A DNA stretch of 64,000 nucleotides. Source: Polynucleobacter sp. MWH-HuK1 (lineage in GTDB: Bacteria > Pseudomonadota > Gammaproteobacteria > Burkholderiales > Burkholderiaceae). The notes beneath the pieces are model-generated. The model saw only the letters and a program-made list of their open reading frames with translations, did no database searches and had not been told where the DNA came from. A program made the position numbers and the translations under genes. The DNA lies in contig NZ_JACVPP010000001.1 of the NCBI RefSeq assembly GCF_018881815.1, forward strand, positions 1,807,654 to 1,871,653, in the 5' to 3' direction. Positions 16,994 to 25,592 of the stretch are shown here, piece by piece; position 1 is the first letter of the stretch; the number at the start of each line of letters is the position of its first letter.

Positions 16994-18274
16994 ATGTTAT
17001 TCGCAGATCTTGGTTTATCAGAGCCCATTCTTCGCGCTATTGCTGAAGAAGGCTATACCAGCCCCACACCGATTCAAGCTAAATCGATTCCTGCTGTTTT
17101 AAAAGGCGGTGATCTATTAGCTGCAGCACAAACTGGCACAGGCAAAACTGCTGGCTTTACCCTTCCAATTCTGCAGCGTTTAACTTCAAGCAAGGCAAGT
17201 TCAGGTAAGCGCTTGTTACGCGTCTTGATTCTGACGCCTACTCGCGAATTAGCCGCTCAAGTCCAAGAGTCTGTTGTGACCTATGGCAAATACACTGGCT
17301 TAAAGTCCACAGTAATTTTTGGCGGAGTTGGTGCCAATCCTCAAATTAAAGCGATTGCTGGTGGTCTTGATATTTTGGTGGCCACACCAGGGCGCCTGTT
17401 AGATTTAATGTCGCAAAATTGTGTTTCACTCAAGAACATTGAAATTTTAGTTCTCGATGAAGCGGATCGTATGCTCGACATGGGCTTCTTGCGCGACATT
17501 AAGAAAATCTTAGCCGCACTACCACAGCAGCGCCAGAACCTTCTCTTCTCAGCCACTTTCTCCTCCGAAATCAAAACGCTGGCTGATGGATTGCTAAATA
17601 CACCGGAGTTGATTGAGGTAGCTCGCAGTAACAGCGCCAATGAGGCAATCGCCCAACTCATACATCCAGTAGATAGAACCAAGAAGCATCCATTATTAGC
17701 CCATCTTATTAAGAGTAACGACTGGCAGCAAGTGCTGGTATTTACTCGTACTAAGCATGGCGCCAATAAATTAGTGACGCAGCTAGAAAAAGATGACATC
17801 ACTAGCATGGCTATTCATGGCAATAAGAGCCAATCGGCCCGTACTAAAGCATTAGCCGACTTCAAGGCAGGTAAGTTAACCGCCCTAGTTGCTACCGATA
17901 TTGCAGCACGCGGAATTGATATCGACCAGCTACCTCATGTTGTTAACTACGATCTACCGAACGTCTCTGAAGATTACGTACACCGCATTGGACGTACAGG
18001 ACGTGCGGGATCAAATGGCGTAGCTGTGTCTTTAGTATGCGTTGATGAACATCAAATGCTGAGAGATATTGAAAAATTGATTAAGCAGAAGTTACCGCAG
18101 GAAGTAATTGCAGGTTTTGAGCCAGATCCGAATGCAGTGGCGCAACCCATTCAGCTGCGTAGTCAACAACACCAACAATCCAGAAAGCCAAGACCTGCTA
18201 GTGCTGGTGGCGCCCCGACCAAAAAGACTCCGGCCAAGCGCAGTAGGCCCTCTAAAAGAAGCTCTAATCGTTAA
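16994..18274 (+). CDS. rhlE: DEAD-box ATP-dependent RNA helicase, RhlE-type
   Basis: A 426-residue DEAD-box helicase. Motifs in order: Q motif region [22 protein letters not shown], Ia PTRELAAQV, Ib TPGRL, II DEAD (VLDEADRML), [27 protein letters not shown] and [12 protein letters not shown]. The tail is basic and Gln/Ser/Lys-rich (roughly residues 395-426), typical of RhlE proteins, which help in ribosome assembly and RNA decay. ATG 16994 is used; an in-frame TTG nine bases upstream is possible. No strong RBS is seen. It is transcribed in line with selD, 26 bases apart. Confidence 0.93.
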   Translation: MLFADLGLSEPILRAIAEEGYTSPTPIQAKSIPAVLKGGDLLAAAQTGTGKTAGFTLPILQRLTSSKASSGKRLLRVLILTPTRELAAQVQESVVTYGKYTGLKSTVIFGGVGANPQIKAIAGGLDILVATPGRLLDLMSQNCVSLKNIEILVLDEADRMLDMGFLRDIKKILAALPQQRQNLLFSATFSSEIKTLADGLLNTPELIEVARSNSANEAIAQLIHPVDRTKKHPLLAHLIKSNDWQQVLVFTRTKHGANKLVTQLEKDDITSMAIHGNKSQSARTKALADFKAGKLTALVATDIAARGIDIDQLPHVVNYDLPNVSEDYVHRIGRTGRAGSNGVAVSLVCVDEHQMLRDIEKLIKQKLPQEVIAGFEPDPNAVAQPIQLRSQQHQQSRKPRPASAGGAPTKKTPAKRSRPSKRSSNR

Positions 18275-18300
18275 TTGCACCTACGTTTAGAATATTTAGC

Positions 18301-19368
18301 ATGAGCCAAAACGCAGACACCTCTCCGAACGAACCACGCCTTACCTCCCTCTCACATGGTGGGGGCTGCGGCTGCAAGATTGCCCCTGGAGTTCTTTCTG
18401 AAATTCTGAAGAACGTTCCGCAGCTACCTTTTCCAAAAGAGTTGCTTATTGGAATTGAAACATCAGACGATGCTGCGGTTTATCAAATCAATGATTCCCA
18501 GGCAATCGTTGCGACTACCGATTTTTTCATGCCGATCGTAGATGATCCATTTGATTTCGGAAAAATTGCTGCTACCAATGCGATTAGCGATATCTATGCG
18601 ATGGGTGGCACTCCTTTGTTTGCGCTTGCTTTAGTTGGTATGCCTATTAAGGTCTTATCAAATAAAACCATTGCTCGCATCTTAGAAGGTGGCGCTGAAG
18701 CTTGTCGCAGCGCTGGCATTCCTATTGCTGGCGGACATACGATTGACTCTGTTGAACCTATTTATGGGTTGGTAGCAATTGGTATAGTTGACCCTAAGCG
18801 CGTAAAGAGTAACGCCAGCGCAAAACCAGGCGATGTACTCATCCTAGGAAAACCTCTGGGCGTAGGAATCTTATCTGCCGCCTTGAAAAAAGATCTATTA
18901 GGTCCAGACGGATATCGAGAGATGATCTCCAATACAACCAAACTTAATGCTGCCGGCCCTTATCTGGCCAAACTATCTGGCGTGCATGCCTTAACTGATG
19001 TCACTGGATTTGGATTAGCTGGTCACACTCTAGAATTGGCACGCGGGTCTAATTGCACAGCACATATTGACTGGAGCCAAGTACCCCTGCTCTCTAACGT
19101 ACAGACACTGGCTGATGATGGCGTGATTACTGGCGCCTCCGATAGAAACTGGCTTAGCTATGGCAATGAAGTTGGCATCCCAGCAGACTTCACTCCTGCT
19201 CAACGTGCTTTATTAACGGATCCACAAACGAGCGGCGGTCTGCTTGTGTCTTGCAGTCCTGATAGTGTCAAAGAGGTATTGGATATTTTTAATCAACATC
19301 ATTTCTTGGGCGCCCGCGTCATTGGTCAAATGAGCAAGCGCCAAGACAAGCCGTTAGTTGTTTCTTAG
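18301..19368 (+). CDS. selD: Selenide, water dikinase SelD
   Basis: Makes selenophosphate from selenide and ATP. The active-site segment SHGGGCGCKIAP holds Cys23 and Lys26 (equivalent to E. coli Cys17 and Lys20); the codons are ordinary TGC, not selenocysteine TGA. Length (355) and the GGGHTIDS, VTGFGLAGH and TDPQTSGGLL blocks are typical. Selenophosphate feeds selenocysteine synthesis or selenouridine in tRNA. Neither selA/selB nor mnmH is in the window, so the use is not shown. Confidence 0.95.
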   Translation: MSQNADTSPNEPRLTSLSHGGGCGCKIAPGVLSEILKNVPQLPFPKELLIGIETSDDAAVYQINDSQAIVATTDFFMPIVDDPFDFGKIAATNAISDIYAMGGTPLFALALVGMPIKVLSNKTIARILEGGAEACRSAGIPIAGGHTIDSVEPIYGLVAIGIVDPKRVKSNASAKPGDVLILGKPLGVGILSAALKKDLLGPDGYREMISNTTKLNAAGPYLAKLSGVHALTDVTGFGLAGHTLELARGSNCTAHIDWSQVPLLSNVQTLADDGVITGASDRNWLSYGNEVGIPADFTPAQRALLTDPQTSGGLLVSCSPDSVKEVLDIFNQHHFLGARVIGQMSKRQDKPLVVS

Positions 19369-19392
19369 CAATTTTTAAGCTGCTAAGATTTT

Positions 19393-20271
19393 TTATTTCT
19401 TGAGATTAAATACGCTTGAGAAATCAAGCTGACCGTTACCTGCTTTGCTATGAGTTTCATAAAGCTGCTGCGCCAGCTTTCCAAGCGGAACGCTGGCATC
19501 AAGCTTCTCAGCATTTTCAACTGCCAAACCCAAATCTTTGAGCATAAGGTCAACTCCGAATCCACCAGCGTATTCCTTTGAGGATGGCACATTTTCCATA
19601 ACGCCTGGACAAGGGTTATAAAGCTCTAGCGTCCAATTGCGCCCCGAACTCTTCGTCATGATGTCAGAAAGCACCTTGGGATCAAGGCCATTTGCAATAC
19701 CCAAACGCAACGCCTCACTCGTGCCGAGCATCTGAATACCCAACAGCATATTGTTACAAACCTTAACGGTCTGCCCTGCTCCATTAGCACCAGCATGAAA
19801 AATATTTTTACCCATCCTCTCCAATATCGGGCGGGCGCACTCCACCGCCCCAACAGCACCACCAACCATAAACGTTAGGGTGCCAGCCTGCGCACCAGCA
19901 GTTCCACCAGAGACGGGCGCATCAATCATGACAAAACCTTTTGCCTTGGCTGCAGCAGCAACTGCTTGCGCTACCTTAGGTGAAATAGTTGAGCAATCAA
20001 TCAGCAAGGTTTTAGGATTGGCGTTTGCCAATAAGCCTGTGTCACCAAGATACAAACCTTCGACATGATGTGAAGCAGGAAGCATACTAATCAACACATC
20101 CGCATCTTTAGCCGTGTCGTTGGCATTAGCTGTAACAATACCTCCCGCATTCGCAAATGCATCTAGCTGACTCTTTACCAAATCAAAGCCTGATACCTGA
20201 TGACCTGCTTTTAGTAAGTTCAGGGCCATGGGTAAGCCCATATTGCCAAGCCCAATAAATCCGATTTTCAT
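19393..20271 (-). CDS. 3-hydroxyisobutyrate dehydrogenase-family oxidoreductase (MmsB-like)
   Basis: A 292-residue beta-hydroxyacid dehydrogenase. NAD-binding fold IGFIGLGNMGLPMALNLLKAGH (GxGxMG) is at the start, followed by the substrate-binding DAPVSGGTAGAQAGTLTFMVGG motif and the catalytic Lys in the VKVCNNMLLG segment. The closest match is 3-hydroxyisobutyrate dehydrogenase of valine breakdown (mmsB), but related enzymes act on tartronate semialdehyde. It is transcribed towards selD and is followed upstream by a cupin gene in the same direction. No other valine genes are adjacent. Confidence 0.92.
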   Translation of the reverse strand: MKIGFIGLGNMGLPMALNLLKAGHQVSGFDLVKSQLDAFANAGGIVTANANDTAKDADVLISMLPASHHVEGLYLGDTGLLANANPKTLLIDCSTISPKVAQAVAAAAKAKGFVMIDAPVSGGTAGAQAGTLTFMVGGAVGAVECARPILERMGKNIFHAGANGAGQTVKVCNNMLLGIQMLGTSEALRLGIANGLDPKVLSDIMTKSSGRNWTLELYNPCPGVMENVPSSKEYAGGFGVDLMLKDLGLAVENAEKLDASVPLGKLAQQLYETHSKAGNGQLDFSSVFNLKK

Positions 20272-20284
20272 AATGCTCCTAGTT

Positions 20285-20554
20285 TTATTGTTTTCTTGAG
20301 GCCAAGTATTTCACACCCTCAGATCCATATGATTCTGCATGAGGCTGCTTTAATGCCAGGTGGAAAATATCCCCAGCCTTGTAAATCGTACTGAAGCCAT
20401 CGACCTCGATAGTGATATCTCCCTCGATAACTAGAGCCTTCACTTCAAAGGGATGCTCGTGAATGCCAAGCAGCCCATTGGGGGCTTGCTGAACCTCTAC
20501 CGGCTCAGGGAAACCATCCTGTCGAAGCAAATGCAAAAATTGCCCTGAATTCAT
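20285..20554 (-). CDS. Small cupin-domain protein
   Basis: An 89-residue single-domain cupin. The jelly-roll metal motifs are seen in GLLGIHEHPFEVKALVIEGDITIEV (His-x-His and Glu) and in GDIFHLALKQPHAE. Enzymatic or binding role unknown. It begins with MNSGQFLHLL and ends 14 bases before the start of the 3-hydroxyisobutyrate dehydrogenase-like gene, so they are probably co-transcribed. It could be a small regulator of substrate use, but that is speculative. Confidence 0.8.
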   Translation of the reverse strand: MNSGQFLHLLRQDGFPEPVEVQQAPNGLLGIHEHPFEVKALVIEGDITIEVDGFSTIYKAGDIFHLALKQPHAESYGSEGVKYLASRKQ

Positions 20555-20611
20555 GCCTTAACTATAGCGTGGATATACTCACCTGGCATTAAGCAATTTT
20601 CATAGGGGGTC

Positions 20612-20905
20612 ATGATGGTAAAAGTGATTGGTTTGATTGAATTACGGGATGAAGGCGCTTTTGAGCAATACCGCTCCCAAGTAGGTCAGACCGTAGAGCT
20701 ATATGAGGGCTCCATCAACAATCGGGGCTCTGTTGTCGACGTGTTTTGGAATGAACTTGATTGCACGCCATTCAGGGCATTTGTAGAGCTAGAATTTCCT
20801 AGTGCAAAAGATGCTAAAACATGGGCCAATAGTCCCGAGTACCAAGCTCTTGTACCTATTCGCAACAAAGCAATGAAGTTCACCCTATTTAGCATTGCAA
20901 TATAA
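20612..20905 (+). CDS. DUF1330-family protein
   Basis: A 97-residue ferredoxin-fold protein of the DUF1330 family: VIGLIELRDEGAFEQYRSQVGQTVELY, then RGSVVDVFW, ELEFPSAKDAKTWANSPEYQALVPIR. The family has unknown function. Either of two tandem ATG codons (20612, 20615) could be used behind a strong AGGGGG. It is divergent from the cupin gene. No signal peptide, so it is cytoplasmic. Confidence 0.85.
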   Translation: MMVKVIGLIELRDEGAFEQYRSQVGQTVELYEGSINNRGSVVDVFWNELDCTPFRAFVELEFPSAKDAKTWANSPEYQALVPIRNKAMKFTLFSIAI

Positions 20906-20947
20906 GTAAAGCGATCCACTCTTTAAATTTCGGTACCGAAAATAAAA

Positions 20948-20969
20948 AGCCTAGCTCGCAAGCTAGGCT
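20948..20969 (-). terminator. Terminator of the Hc1-like gene
   Basis: A near-perfect 9-bp stem (agcctagct / agctaggct, loop cgca). On the minus strand it is followed by TTTTTATT, so it terminates the Hc1-like gene. It lies between convergent genes. Confidence 0.82.
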
Positions 20970-20992
20970 GATCTATCAATATGAGGTGAGAA

Positions 20993-21181
20993 TTACTTCT
21001 TCGCTTCCATTGCCTCTTTGGCAGCAGTGATTTCTTTACGACGCTCTTTACAAGCACCAGCGATTTCTTGCAAGGCTTTGCGTGCGCGCGCAGCAGATGC
21101 CTTAATGCCTTTTTCAATAAATTTTTCGTTTTCAGCTTTATATGTTTCGAAAGCAGCCAACAATGTATCGTGTTGTGACAT
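20993..21181 (-). CDS. Small histone H1-like (Hc1-type) protein
   Basis: A 62-residue cytoplasmic protein rich in Lys, Ala and Glu. I start it at MSQHDTLL (ATG 21181, with GGAG ten bases upstream) and not at the ORF start 18 bases further up. The pattern YKAENEKFIEKGIKASAARARKALQEIAGACKERRKEITAAK resembles the core of the bacterial Hc1/HctA family, nucleoid-associated proteins named from chlamydial histone H1-like Hc1. It is one long helix pair by composition. A single Cys (CKERRK) is a distinct feature. Whether it binds DNA is an inference. Confidence 0.65.
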   Translation of the reverse strand: MSQHDTLLAAFETYKAENEKFIEKGIKASAARARKALQEIAGACKERRKEITAAKEAMEAKK

Positions 21182-21340
21182 CACATCTCCTATTAACAAA
21201 TGAATATTTATACTGACAGCTAATTCAGTATATCCCTATAAAAACCACAGGAAATCAACCCTTAAATCAGGGATAACTCTTATATTGGTGGCTTCAGCCA
21301 AAATAGGCTGATTAATAAAAATAATTCGGAGACATGCAAA

Positions 21341-22315
21341 ATGATTAGAAATATCTTTCTATTGGTTTTTGGCGCCCTCATTGGACTCTCAGCCAATGCA
21401 CAAACCACCTCCTGGCCCAATCCCAGCAAGCCAATCACGTTTATTAACCCTTTCCCTCCAGGAGGGGCCGTAGACGCGTTTGGACGCCCGCTTGCCAAGC
21501 AACTATCGACCCAACTAAACGACTCCATCGTGGTGGATAACCGTGGGGGTGCTGGTGGCACAGTCGGCGCTGCTGCTGCAGCAAAAATGGCGCCAGATGG
21601 GTATACCTGGCTTCTTGGTGCAGTGCATCATTCAATTGCGCCAAGCATGTATACCAACCTCTCTTATGACATCACCAAGGATTTTGAACCTATCGCGATT
21701 ATTGGCAGCGTTCCCCATGTCATTGTTGTCAACCCTACAAAGTTTCCGAAGAATGATCTGAAATCCATCATGGAAGAGATTCGTAAATATCCAGGAAAAT
21801 ACAACTACGCATCTACTGGTAACGGTACCTCACAGCATTTAACGGGTGAGCTCTTTAAGATGCAAAACAAGCTGTTCATTACGCATATTCCATACCGCGG
21901 TACAGGGCCTGCTCTCCAAGACCTCGTTGCAGGTCAGGTTGATATGATGTTTGACACACTAGCTGGAGCTGCGCCTTTCATCAAGAATGGACAACTCATT
22001 GCAGTCGCAGTGGCAACCTCCAAACGAGTGGATGCGTTTCCAAACGTGCCAACCGCTCAAGAACTCGGAATATCGAATTTCATCGTATCCAGTTGGTATG
22101 CCATGTGGGCCATCAAAGGCACACCTAAAGAGATCGTTGACAAGATGAGTTCTGAAGTACAAGTCGCACTTGCCTCCCCTGATATTAAAGAGCGCTGGGC
22201 AAGCATGGGAGCTACCGTTCCTAAGATGACACGCCCTGAGCTTGCCGCTTACATCAATCAAGAAATTACTCGCTGGAGCGAAGTGGTTAAAAAGTCCGGC
22301 GCCAAATTAGACTAA
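21341..22315 (+). CDS. Bug/TctC-family tripartite tricarboxylate receptor
   Basis: A 324-residue periplasmic receptor with signal peptide (to about residue 20, NAQT). Family features: WPNPSKPITFINPFPPGGAVDAFGRPL, VDNRGGAGGTVGAAAAAKMAPDGYTWLLG, YNYASTGNGTSQHLTGELF, and the VVKKSGAKLD ending. A strong RBS (GGAG) precedes the ATG. The rhodanese-repeat gene begins 31 bases after its stop in the same direction, so receptor and rhodanese probably form one unit with a small lipoprotein. The ligand is unknown; a sulfur-containing organic acid is a guess from the rhodanese partner. No tctAB are adjacent. Confidence 0.92.
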   Translation: MIRNIFLLVFGALIGLSANAQTTSWPNPSKPITFINPFPPGGAVDAFGRPLAKQLSTQLNDSIVVDNRGGAGGTVGAAAAAKMAPDGYTWLLGAVHHSIAPSMYTNLSYDITKDFEPIAIIGSVPHVIVVNPTKFPKNDLKSIMEEIRKYPGKYNYASTGNGTSQHLTGELFKMQNKLFITHIPYRGTGPALQDLVAGQVDMMFDTLAGAAPFIKNGQLIAVAVATSKRVDAFPNVPTAQELGISNFIVSSWYAMWAIKGTPKEIVDKMSSEVQVALASPDIKERWASMGATVPKMTRPELAAYINQEITRWSEVVKKSGAKLD

Positions 22316-22346
22316 AAAAAATAATACATACTCATCAAGAGACAGC

Positions 22347-23936
22347 ATGACCATTCAGACCAAAAACTATTCCTTTGTTCGTAACAAGCTTCTCAATAAA
22401 GAAGAGATTGCATTCCTAGATGTGCGCGAAGAAGATCCTCATGCACAGGAACACCCTCTTTTTGCTGCAAACTTACCTCTTTCCAGAATTGAGATTGATG
22501 CATACGCCAAGCTGCCAAAGAATAGTGTGCCTATTGTCACCCTAGATGATGGCGAAGGATTTGCTCAGCTTGCAGCACAACGCTTAGCTAATTTAGGCTT
22601 TACCGATGTTTCTGTATTTGAAGGGGGAGTCAAGGGCTGGAAGGCAGCAGGAGGCGAAGTCTTTAAGGATGTAAATGTTCCCAGCAAATCTTTTGGTGAG
22701 TTTGTGGAATCAAAGCGGCACACACCCTCATTATCAGCTCAAGAGGTGAAGCAGTTAATCGACAGCAAAGAGGATGTTGTAGTTGTAGACGTTCGTCGTT
22801 TTGATGAGTACAACACTATGAGTATTCCAACTGGGATTAGCGTGCCTGGTGCTGAGCTTGTACTGCGCCTTCCTGAGTTGGCCCCCAATCCTAAAACCAA
22901 GGTGATTGTGAACTGCGCCGGCAGAACCCGCAGCATCATCGGCACCCAATCGCTTATTAACGCAGGTATCCCCAATAAAGTAAATGCCCTGCGCAATGGC
23001 ACGATCGGCTGGACACTTGCTGGACAAGAGCTAGATAAAGGCCAGAGTAGAAAATTTCATGAGGTGAGCGACGACACAAAGAATGAAGCAGCGATTCGTG
23101 CTCGTAACGTTGCCGATAGAGCTGGTGTCAAACGTGCCAGACTTGATGATGTCCAAGCTTGGAAAGCGCAATCTGAACGCACTACATATTTCTTTGATAC
23201 GCGCACTCCAGAAGAATATGAGGCAGGCCACCTCCCAGGATTTCGCTCCGTACCAGGCGGACAGCTTGTACAAGAGACCGAGATGGTTGCCCCAGTTCGT
23301 GGCGCCCGTGTAGTCCTAGTAGACCCTAGCGGCGGAGGAGTACGCGCCAATATGCCAGCCTCTTGGTTAGCGCAAATGGCCTGGGATGTCTATGTGCTTG
23401 ATGAAGTCCACTCCTCTAATCTCACTGAAAAAGGACCATGGCAATCACCTTTACCAGACCTTCCAAAATTAGAAACTGTAGATGCGGCCACCGTTTCTAA
23501 TTGGCTCAAGAGTGACAGCAACACCATTGCAATTGATTTCAGCACGCATGCTAATTACGTTAAAGGGCATATCCCAGGAAGTTGGTATGCCCTGCGCTCT
23601 GAACTTGCAGAGGCAATGAAAAAAATCCCCCAGGCAGATCGCTATGTCATCACAAGCTCACCAAGTGAATTAAGTCTTTTTGCCGCCCAAGAATTGCAAG
23701 CTCTCTCCGATGCAGAAGTGCTTGTTTTAGAGGGCGGCAATACAGCCTGGACAAAGGCAGGATTGGAGATTGAGAAAGGTCCAAGCCATTTGGCATCACC
23801 TCCTCTTGACCGCTACAAGCGCCCTTATGAAGGCACCAACGTTGACCCGGCTGCTATGCAGGCATATTTAGACTGGGAGTTTGGTTTAGTGGAGCAACTT
23901 GGGAAAGATGGTACTCATCACTTCTGGGTGCTGTAA
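22347..23936 (+). CDS. Four-domain rhodanese-like protein with one catalytic cysteine
   Basis: A 529-residue cytoplasmic protein with four tandem rhodanese domains at about residues 10-105, 128-235, 255-370 and 385-485. Only the second keeps the active-site Cys (VNCAGRTRS, Cys190). In the others the site reads TLDDGEG, VDPSGGGV and TSSPSELS, so these are likely structural. The EGGVKGW, VFEGG and VLEGGNTAW segments mark the domain ends. Rhodaneses move sulfane sulfur, for example thiosulfate sulfur to cyanide or carrier proteins. It follows a Bug receptor and precedes a lipoprotein. Confidence 0.88.
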   Translation: MTIQTKNYSFVRNKLLNKEEIAFLDVREEDPHAQEHPLFAANLPLSRIEIDAYAKLPKNSVPIVTLDDGEGFAQLAAQRLANLGFTDVSVFEGGVKGWKAAGGEVFKDVNVPSKSFGEFVESKRHTPSLSAQEVKQLIDSKEDVVVVDVRRFDEYNTMSIPTGISVPGAELVLRLPELAPNPKTKVIVNCAGRTRSIIGTQSLINAGIPNKVNALRNGTIGWTLAGQELDKGQSRKFHEVSDDTKNEAAIRARNVADRAGVKRARLDDVQAWKAQSERTTYFFDTRTPEEYEAGHLPGFRSVPGGQLVQETEMVAPVRGARVVLVDPSGGGVRANMPASWLAQMAWDVYVLDEVHSSNLTEKGPWQSPLPDLPKLETVDAATVSNWLKSDSNTIAIDFSTHANYVKGHIPGSWYALRSELAEAMKKIPQADRYVITSSPSELSLFAAQELQALSDAEVLVLEGGNTAWTKAGLEIEKGPSHLASPPLDRYKRPYEGTNVDPAAMQAYLDWEFGLVEQLGKDGTHHFWVL

Positions 23937-23939
23937 CCC

Positions 23940-24260
23940 TTGATAGCCATCCCTCAGGCATCTGTGCCTTTTCGACCACTGGCCTGCGTTCTTATTTTTT
24001 TAGGACTTTGCGCTTGCGAGCGTGAAACCTATACAAGCTGGAGTTGCAATTCCCAAACAGAAAGTAAGATTCCTATGGTGCTGCGAAAAGCCCAAATGGA
24101 ACTACAAGGGAATGCTTTTGACTATTGCGGCAGCCTTGGAAATCAAAGCTACTTTGATCAAAAATGTTCAGCCGAGACAAATCAATCTAGCATTACATTT
24201 ACACCATCTACGGGATTACTGGTAAACAAAGGTCGGGAGTTGCAATGCGCAGCGTTGTAA
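23940..24260 (+). CDS. Small lipoprotein of unknown function
   Basis: A 106-residue ORF starting with TTG at 23940, three bases after the rhodanese stop. The N-terminus has a hydrophobic segment followed by LGLCACERE, a lipobox-like sequence with Cys at about residue 24. The mature part has four or five further Cys (WSC, DYCG, KCSAE, LQCAAL), enough for disulfide bonds in the periplasm. I do not recognise the family. Because it sits in the Bug-rhodanese unit it could be part of the same uptake function. The start is less certain because it is TTG. Confidence 0.6.
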   Translation: MIAIPQASVPFRPLACVLIFLGLCACERETYTSWSCNSQTESKIPMVLRKAQMELQGNAFDYCGSLGNQSYFDQKCSAETNQSSITFTPSTGLLVNKGRELQCAAL

Positions 24261-24283
24261 AGGTAACCTCACTCAATTAACCC

Positions 24284-24505
24284 ATGAACCGCCTCAGCCC
24301 TAAGAAATTACTCCTCACTAAATGGACGGCCGTAAACCCGATTGCCAAACAAAAACACTTCTTAGTCAGCAAGGTGATTCTTCCCGAGCCACCAAGCGAG
24401 AAAATTGAATTCGTTGAAATTGAAGCTGTCTATTCTAAGAAAACAACCCTCATCGCATGGCGCGATCTCACCAATAGCGAGCTATGGTTGCAGGGCTGGC
24501 AATAA
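24284..24505 (+). CDS. Small tryptophan-rich protein (TIGR02450-type)
   Basis: A 73-residue soluble protein with MNRLSPKKLLLTKWTAVNPIAKQKHFLVSKV, a typical start of the TIGR02450 family, and the WRDLTNSELWLQGWQ ending with three Trp. The family is widespread in proteobacteria and has no known function. It starts 23 bases downstream of the lipoprotein gene, in the same direction, and the following hairpin may end the transcript. Confidence 0.85.
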   Translation: MNRLSPKKLLLTKWTAVNPIAKQKHFLVSKVILPEPPSEKIEFVEIEAVYSKKTTLIAWRDLTNSELWLQGWQ

Positions 24506-24509
24506 AAAA

Positions 24510-24529
24510 CCGCCTCGGGAATGAGGCGG
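24510..24529 (-). terminator. Terminator-like hairpin between convergent genes
   Basis: Stem ccgcctc / gaggcgg with loop gggaat. The preceding aataaaaaa reads as a U-tract on the minus strand, so the hairpin best terminates the minus-strand phasin gene; on the plus strand it may also stop the Trp-rich gene. Confidence 0.75.
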
Positions 24530-24567
24530 CTCTTGCAGTGCGTTAGTAGGGATGATTGTTAATCAGG

Positions 24568-25083
24568 CTACTTTTTGCCTCCAGATTTTTTAACCAAGTC
24601 ATCGATATTCTTTTCAGCAGCATCAGCCACTTGATTCACAATACGACGACCTTCTTTAAACATCTTCTGTCCGGTTGTAGACATTTCATTCACAACCTTG
24701 GATAACTTGTCGGCATGACTTGGTAGCTTGTTTTCAGCATCCTCTAGCCAATTGACTAATGAGCTGCGAACTTTCTCAAGATGCTTCTCGGTTTCATCAG
24801 CGGCACTCTCACCAATATCCTTGAGAACTGATTTCACTTTCTTTTGATAAACAGCAGCCCTCTTTGCAGCTTCCTTTGTTGCCTCTTCTTGCAAATCTTT
24901 TAATTTAGCCAAATCATTTTTTGCGGCCGACTTAGCGCTATCGAGGGCATTTTTCATGCCCCACTCCATTTCGGCAATATGATGCTCGCTTAATTGTTTA
25001 GCAGCATCCAATAACTTGTGTGAGTAGTCAAACAATTCCTTAGCTTTTTCTTGTTGCCACTTTTGTAGATCTTTTGCATCCAT
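24568..25083 (-). CDS. Phasin-like / apolipoprotein A-like helical protein
   Basis: A 171-residue, almost wholly helical, highly charged protein: MDAKDLQKWQQEKAKELFDYSHKLLDAAKQLSEHHIAEMEWGM, repeated Ala/Lys/Glu heptads (AAKNDLAKLKDLQEEATKEAAKRAAVYQKK) and a Lys-rich tail (DLVKKSGGKK). This matches phasins, proteins that coat polyhydroxyalkanoate granules, but coiled-coil envelope proteins share the composition. A 3-hydroxybutyrate dehydrogenase elsewhere in the window (44194) fits PHB use. RBS: GGAGCG, eight bases before ATG. Confidence 0.7.
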   Translation of the reverse strand: MDAKDLQKWQQEKAKELFDYSHKLLDAAKQLSEHHIAEMEWGMKNALDSAKSAAKNDLAKLKDLQEEATKEAAKRAAVYQKKVKSVLKDIGESAADETEKHLEKVRSSLVNWLEDAENKLPSHADKLSKVVNEMSTTGQKMFKEGRRIVNQVADAAEKNIDDLVKKSGGKK

Positions 25084-25187
25084 TTTGTCGCTCCTATGAA
25101 TAAGGGTTAATAAGACTTTGATACTTAACTCTATACCGAATTAGGTGAGCTGCCAATTCCCCTGATTCCAGGCATTAAAATGAGGGG

Positions 25188-25577
25188 ATGACTGAAAGAA
25201 AATCCGTTTATGACAGCATTGGTGGAATCGACAAAATCGATGAATTAGTGGATCGTTTTTACGATTTAATGGTTTTAGAGCCAATTTTTCATGATTTACG
25301 AGCAATGCATCCTCAAGATCTCTCGACCTCACGAGAAAAGCTCAAATTCTTCCTGACGGGCTGGATGGGCGGTCCTGATATCTACTCCCCGAAGTATGGG
25401 CATCCCATGCTCAGAGCCCGCCATCTCCCATTTAAGATCGGCTTAAAAGAACGCAATCAGTGGTTGGCGTGCATGTATAAAGCCATGGAAGAATGTGGTA
25501 TCAAGGGCAACATTGCAAAACAACTAGAAGAGTCGTTTTTCAACACTGCAGACTGGATGAGAAATCAACCCGACTAG
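25188..25577 (+). CDS. Group II truncated haemoglobin
   Basis: A 129-residue 2-on-2 globin. Tyr25 (B10 region in RFYDLM), the proximal His79 in RHLPFKIG and Trp92 (WLACMYKAMEE, the TrpG8 of group II) support trHbO (YjbI-like). These bind O2 or NO and may help with nitrosative stress or O2 transfer to oxidases. A short N-terminal segment YDSIGGIDKIDELV is typical. It lies convergent to the flavoprotein gene at 25593 and divergent from the phasin. Confidence 0.92.
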   Translation: MTERKSVYDSIGGIDKIDELVDRFYDLMVLEPIFHDLRAMHPQDLSTSREKLKFFLTGWMGGPDIYSPKYGHPMLRARHLPFKIGLKERNQWLACMYKAMEECGIKGNIAKQLEESFFNTADWMRNQPD

Positions 25578-25592
25578 AGCCGGATCAGCAAT

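Noticed and set aside
18361..18380. Selenocysteine codon in selD
   Set aside because: The active-site codon is TGC for Cys, not TGA.
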